Source: Nonomuraea harbinensis (lineage in GTDB: Bacteria > Actinomycetota > Actinomycetes > Streptosporangiales > Streptosporangiaceae). From it: 64,000 bases of DNA. The position numbers and the translations under genes are program-made. Within the stretch, counting starts at the first letter, position 1. Every line of letters starts with the position of its first letter. Below the pieces are notes generated by a model. That model saw only the letters and a program-made list of their open reading frames with translations, was not told where the DNA came from and searched no databases. Shown here in pieces: positions 61,301-64,000 of this stretch. The DNA lies in NCBI RefSeq assembly GCF_019396385.1, contig NZ_JAHKRN010000042.1, positions 1 through 64,000 of the forward strand. Reading direction: 5' to 3'.

Positions 61301-61816
61301 CCGGTCGGGCAGCCCTGCCGTGGAGGGGTGGGCCTTGTCGGCCACCTTGGCGGTGCCCTGGAGGATCGACGAGTGCGCGGTCATGTGGGCGCCCGCCAGG
61401 ACGACCTGGTCCCACCAGGGGAACTGCGCCTCGATGTTCATGTCGGTGGCGTTGTGGATCGCGACGACGCCGTGGCCGGCGCGCACGTAGGCCTGGAAGG
61501 CCTGACGCTGGGCGTCGTTGTCCCACACCATGCCGCTGGTCTGGAGCATGATCACCGCGTCGTAGGTGTTCAGGGTCGCGGGCGTGAAGACGGCGGAGTT
61601 CTCGCTGTGGTCGAGCTGGAAGTCGTGGTCGGCCGCCAGCTGCTGGAACATCGCGACACCCGCGGGGATGGAGTCGTGCCGGTAGGCGCCGCTCGCCGTC
61701 TCGGTGAACAGCAGCACCCTGAACGGCGCGGCCGCCTGCGCCACCTGCGGCGACAAGGACATCAACAGCCCTGACAGGGCTGCGACCAAGGCGGGGAACA
61801 GGCGTGATCTTCGCAT
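58343..61816 (-). CDS. Secreted ThuA - sorbosone dehydrogenase - PKD - CBM - ricin multidomain protein
   Basis: A 1157-residue exported protein. ATG 61816 follows AGGAG by 7 nt and gives a Sec signal (MRRSRLFPALVAAL...AQA). Domains in order: ThuA-like (about 30-245, RVLLFTETASGAYRHDSIP, VVAIHNATDMN); a PQQ-type glucose/sorbosone dehydrogenase propeller (about 260-690, GGEDGGIGLALDPSF, GDYGPDAG); a PKD domain (about 710-790, YAWDFGDGGTSTSANPSHTY); a CBM6-like beta sandwich (about 900-1020, IDTVSFRVSAPSSTG); and a ricin-B trefoil with CLDVNG repeated three times. It is likely a sugar-oxidising or glycan-binding enzyme. Probably cotranscribed with the GH95 gene. The combination is common in actinomycetes but its substrate is not established. 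Confidence 0.88.
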   Translation of the reverse strand: MRRSRLFPALVAALSGLLMSLSPQVAQAAAPFRVLLFTETASGAYRHDSIPAGVAMFQQLAADHDFQLDHSENSAVFTPATLNTYDAVIMLQTSGMVWDNDAQRQAFQAYVRAGHGVVAIHNATDMNIEAQFPWWDQVVLAGAHMTAHSSILQGTAKVADKAHPSTAGLPDRWVRAEEWYNFDKNMRGSVHVLVTADETTYDAGPSKMGVDHPISWCHNPEGGRVWATAMGHQASSYAEPLFRQHLLGGVRWAAGDAPGDCGGTVAARFQKVTLDGAPDQPMELDVAADGRVFYISRSGKVNMIPANGGGTRVIGTLPVYDGGEDGGIGLALDPSFATNGWIYVNYSPLNGGEVNRVSRFTFNGTSLDLASEKKIIEVPAYRNVDEPGHTGGYLAFGPGGNLYIGPGDDTNPNGSSGYAPIDERPGREHYDAQRSSANTNDLRGKILRIHPEPGGTYTIPSGNLFAPGTAKTRPEIYAMGFRNPFRFSVDKVTGWISVGDYGPDAGAANPSRGPEGTVEWNLIKQPGFYGWPYCVGDNLPFNDYNFATNTSGPKFTCSAPVNDSPNNTGLTNLPAAKPATVWYDYHASAQFPEINCCGGAAPMGGPFYRHDPASGSDRKFPAYFDGTPFFYEWSRNFVKEFRLDSSGNLLKINPFVAQIAPRAPIDMKFGPDGALYMADWGNGFGHANTDDSIYRVDYVAGNRAPLAKASADPDSGTAPLVVAFSSAGSTDPDGDPITYAWDFGDGGTSTSANPSHTYNANGTFTARLTVRDSGGKTGSVTVPVVVGNTRPGVTFSAPPDGGFIDFGDQVDYTVNVTDAEDGAADCTKVNVITALGHDQHAHDTGQYTGCSGTVTTTASGHDEASNVYYVLSADYTDSGGLKGSAGLTLQPKHKQAEHFTGSSGIRVIDESGAEGGRRIGDISNNDWISFSPINLSGIDTVSFRVSAPSSTGASIELRADSPTGALLASSPVPATGGWNTYVSLSPVRVTDPGGTRNVHVVFKAPSANAFDLDSVTFNGTGVGQGDDPPPGGTSALRGVASNRCLDVNGASQANGAQVLIWDCNGQANQQWTVTSAGELRVYGGKCLDVNGAGTADGTAVIIWDCNGQNNQKWRLNADGSITAVGANKCLDVNGTANGTRARIWTCTGGANQKWTRV

Positions 61817-62031
61817 GAAGGATCTCCTGGGGGGTGCCGGCAACGGGTCGGAGTCGGAGGATGACGAGGGAGGACGTGAAGGCGTCTCGCCTCGCCACAG
61901 CCCCATTAAGCCTGCTTATTCAGAGTTGGGAAACCGGCTCTGTCCACCTATCTGGCGAGTGCCCATCGATAACAGCAGGTCAACGCGCCGAAGGTCGCTA
62001 CCGCACCCGCTTCCACCCAGCAGGATAAGTA

Positions 62032-62042
62032 TGAAACTTTCA
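62032..62042. promoter_or_regulatory. TGAAACTTTCA palindrome, candidate LacI-type operator
   Basis: An 11-bp palindrome of the GAAAnTTTC type known from LacI-family control of plant-polysaccharide genes in Streptomyces. It lies in the 227-bp gap upstream of the ThuA/GH95 operon and immediately after the epimerase stop (62044). No clear -10/-35 pair is seen nearby. No LacI gene is in the window. Confidence 0.5.
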
Positions 62043-62043
62043 A

Positions 62044-62877
62044 TCACAGGGTCCGAAGGTAGGCGAGGCCGTCCACGGCCAGCCTGTCCTGGCTCTCCGC
62101 GAGGGGCCGCCAGACGGAGGCCGCGGTGGCGATGGTCCGGTTGTGCGCGGTGAACGACTCGATGACGAGCGGCCCCCGATAGCCGGTGTCGCGCAGCGCC
62201 CGGGTGAAGCCCGGCCAGTCGAAGCGGTCGGCTCCCGGCGTGCCGCGATCGGTGCCGCACACCTGCACGTGCGCGATGCGATCCGCCGCCAGCCGCACCG
62301 CCTGGGCGGGGTCCTTCTCCTCGATGTTCATGTGGTAGACGTCGAGCGCCAGGTGGCAGTCCTCGGGCAACGCCTCCAGCGCCTGCTCGACCGTGTTGAC
62401 GAGGCTGGTCTCGTACCTGTTGAGCGGCTCGACGGCGAGCTTCACCCCGCGCTCGGCCGCATGGTCCAGGACGGGCCGCAGATGCTCGCGCAACTCGGCG
62501 TAGACCCCCCGGCGTTCGTCCGGCGAGAGCCGCCACGTACGGCCGACCGAGGCGTACGCCGGCCCCCCGATCACCGGGGAGCCGACGGTCACCGCCACGT
62601 CGACGCAGTGCCGCAGATAGTCCTGGGTGTCGCGGACGGTCCCCGGGGACGCGGCCACGAGCTCGCGCCCCGGCGGCATGACCAGCACCACGGACGCGGC
62701 CAGCCCGTGCTCGGCCAGCACCGCCGCGGCCTTGTCCGGGTTCCAGTCGCCGGGCCGCTCGACGGGCAGCTCGATGACGTCGAAGCCCCACCGGGCGACG
62801 CGGGGCGCGAGCCGCGCCAGTTCGTCGTCGGTCAGCGGGGAGACCCAGACCCAGGTGTTCACTCCGATGGAGAACAT
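62044..62877 (-). CDS. Sugar phosphate isomerase/epimerase (xylose isomerase-like TIM barrel)
   Basis: A 277-residue AP-endonuclease-2-like TIM barrel. Metal-binding residues sit at the expected strand ends: Glu in LAVEPLNRYE (about 153), Asp in LALDVYHMNIEE (about 186), His in HVQVCGTDRGTPG (about 213) and Glu in GPLVIESF (about 248). The pattern matches D-psicose/D-tagatose 3-epimerases and related ketose epimerases. It probably interconverts a keto-sugar imported by the ABC system upstream. ATG 62877 starts at the conserved first strand (FSIGVNTWVW). It is 39 bp downstream of the substrate-binding protein gene, so the two are likely one operon. Confidence 0.88.
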   Translation of the reverse strand: MFSIGVNTWVWVSPLTDDELARLAPRVARWGFDVIELPVERPGDWNPDKAAAVLAEHGLAASVVLVMPPGRELVAASPGTVRDTQDYLRHCVDVAVTVGSPVIGGPAYASVGRTWRLSPDERRGVYAELREHLRPVLDHAAERGVKLAVEPLNRYETSLVNTVEQALEALPEDCHLALDVYHMNIEEKDPAQAVRLAADRIAHVQVCGTDRGTPGADRFDWPGFTRALRDTGYRGPLVIESFTAHNRTIATAASVWRPLAESQDRLAVDGLAYLRTL

Positions 62878-62916
62878 GGCGTCCCTCTTCGTCGTCGGTT
62901 CGCGGGAGGGGGCCGA

Positions 62917-64000
62917 TCAGCCCTTCTTCCCGCCCCAGGTCTCCGGGAACCCGGGCAGGTCCTCACAACCGCAGAGCGCGTAGTGCAGCGGCGGCATGTC
63001 GGGCTGGAGGTAGTCCGCCAGGTTGTCGCCGGTGACCTTGGGCTGCGGCAGGTTCCACCTCTCCGGCACCTCCTCGCCCTTGAGGATCTTCAGAGCGGCG
63101 ATGATCGGGGTGCGCCACTGGTAGGTCGGGTACGTGGGCGCGACGGCGGTGAGCCCGGCGTCCTTCCACTTCTGCAGGAAGTCCTGCTGGTCCTCGCCGT
63201 TGATCGGCGGCACCGGCAGGCCGGCGTCCTCGAACGCCTCGATCGCGGCCACCGCCGTGGCGCCCGCGTCCATCCAGACACCGTCGATCGTGCCGTGCCG
63301 CTGGATGTAGTCGCTGACGATGCTCTTGGTCTTGGCGGCGTCACCGTCGGTGAACTCCACCCCCACCACCTGGAGGCGGCTCCTGTCGAAGACCACCTTC
63401 GCCGCCGACCAGCGGGTCTCCAGCACGTCGACGCCAGGCAGTATGCGCAGCGCCAGCACCTTCCCGCCCGCCGGCACCTTCTCGGTCAGGAACTCGGCGG
63501 CGTCGGCGCCGAAGGCGTAGCCGCCGATGGGCTTGATGAACGTCACCGGGCAGTCCGTTTCCACGCCCCGGTCGAACACGATGACGGGCACCTTCGCGCA
63601 GGCGGCCGTCACGGCGGGGGTGAGCGTCGCCGTGGTGTTCGGCGAGACGATCAGCGCGTCGCAGCCCTTGGCCTGCAGCTCGGCGATGTCGGAGATCTGC
63701 TTGTCGTCCTTGCCCTCGGCGTCCAGCGCGGTGAACTCCCCGATCTCCTCGTGCAGGGCCACCTCTGCCTGCATCGTCTTCCATCCGACCTGGCGCCAGG
63801 GGTTGTTGACCGCCGCGTTGGAGAAGCACAGGTGGTACGGCCCGTCCTTCTTGTACTGTGCCGTGTCGATCATCTTCGGGTCGATGGCCTGCTCCCAGGG
63901 CTTGGCCGCGGGGCCCTGAGGTGTCTGGGAGCGCATGGCCAGCTGGGCGTCGAAATCCGCCTGCACGAAGAACTTCGACTGCGTGCCCGTGCCGGAGCCC
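62917..64000 (-). CDS. Sugar ABC transporter substrate-binding protein, 5' end off the window
   Basis: At least 360 residues, open to the right edge of the window, so the signal peptide is not seen. The fold is that of a periplasmic-binding-protein-like family 4/ribose-binding protein: LCFSNAAVNNPWRQVGWKTM (first sugar-binding strand), DIAELQAKGCDALIVSPN, VPVIVFDRGVETDC, IDGVWMDAGATAVAAIEAFEDAG and the C-terminal hinge region. It would deliver a monosaccharide to an ATP-binding cassette importer encoded to the right. Extra C-terminal residues (CGCEDLPGFPETWGGKKG) are typical of the actinobacterial rhamnose/tagatose-type members. Substrate uncertain. Confidence 0.85.
   Translation of the reverse strand, partial: GSGTGTQSKFFVQADFDAQLAMRSQTPQGPAAKPWEQAIDPKMIDTAQYKKDGPYHLCFSNAAVNNPWRQVGWKTMQAEVALHEEIGEFTALDAEGKDDKQISDIAELQAKGCDALIVSPNTTATLTPAVTAACAKVPVIVFDRGVETDCPVTFIKPIGGYAFGADAAEFLTEKVPAGGKVLALRILPGVDVLETRWSAAKVVFDRSRLQVVGVEFTDGDAAKTKSIVSDYIQRHGTIDGVWMDAGATAVAAIEAFEDAGLPVPPINGEDQQDFLQKWKDAGLTAVAPTYPTYQWRTPIIAALKILKGEEVPERWNLPQPKVTGDNLADYLQPDMPPLHYALCGCEDLPGFPETWGGKKG

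Noticed and set aside
58820..61774. 984-codon plus-strand open frame
   Set aside because: Antisense of the ThuA/sorbosone-dehydrogenase protein; composition is Val/Gly/Arg-rich and low-complexity.

Overview
High-GC actinomycete chromosome, probably Streptosporangiales (Nonomuraea/Streptosporangium-like). This is inferred from GC-rich third codon positions, frequent GTG starts, ATGA/GTGA gene overlaps, Tat/Sec-exported multidomain glycosidases with ricin-type lectin tails, a MSMEG_1061-type PPOX flavoprotein, and a formate dehydrogenase of the actinobacterial selenocysteine type. No phage, transposase or CRISPR array was recognised.

Layout. 1-5.5 kb: a terminator from an off-window gene, a beta-helix-like membrane protein, a secreted TIM-barrel-like protein, a GH43 arabinanase with a clear promoter, and a gene scar. 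5.5-10.3 kb: a tight three-gene operon (GCS2 ligase, glutamine-dependent amidotransferase, S9 peptidase). 10.3-19.1 kb: GT9, a GT2 scar, TerC under a yybP-ykoY (Mn2+) riboswitch, PPOX, two zinc alcohol dehydrogenases (one a formaldehyde dehydrogenase), a broken xanthine-dehydrogenase-type operon and an aquaporin. 19.1-28.2 kb: selenocysteine/formate locus (selB, selA, a damaged selC-like locus, membrane and iron-sulfur subunits, and a formate dehydrogenase catalytic gene with in-frame UGA plus SECIS hairpin, then a wrecked cysteine desulfurase). 28.4-32.2 kb: FmdB, formamidase, a histidine kinase. 32.2-34.4 kb: eroded cobalamin genes (cobK', cobM intact, cobL'). 34.5-40.7 kb: a PepSY pair, then a DUF917/HyuA/NCS1-permease cassette. 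40.8-47.6 kb: P450 remnant, an 81-aa membrane protein and a second TerC divergently transcribed from two riboswitch-like leaders, hydrolase, STAS protein, flavin monooxygenase and MarR regulator. 47.7-55.3 kb: flavin monooxygenase/TetR pair with twin operators, GlsB, two broken TrkH genes flanking a TetR-ABC exporter operon. 55.4-64 kb: GH95 fucosidase, ThuA/sorbosone-dehydrogenase/PKD/ricin protein, sugar epimerase and a truncated sugar-binding protein.

How the genes fit together. Formaldehyde dehydrogenase and formamidase both yield formate, and the Sec formate dehydrogenase between them would oxidise it; selA/selB sit beside their only visible client. The right end is a plant/microbial glycan utilisation block.

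Two themes stand out. First, at least eleven genes keep genuine N- and/or C-terminal codons but have lost their interior, are fused to a different gene's tail, or carry single-base frameshifts (NhaA', GT2, three XDH subunits, NifS-like, CobK, CobL, P450, CocE/epimerase, TrkH1, TrkH2, perhaps selC). This is either unusual deletion-driven erosion or an assembly artefact. Second, a 19-nt hairpin motif recurs four times in the 5' leaders of unrelated genes, and three yybP-ykoY-like leaders occur, one ahead of an undescribed 81-aa membrane protein.
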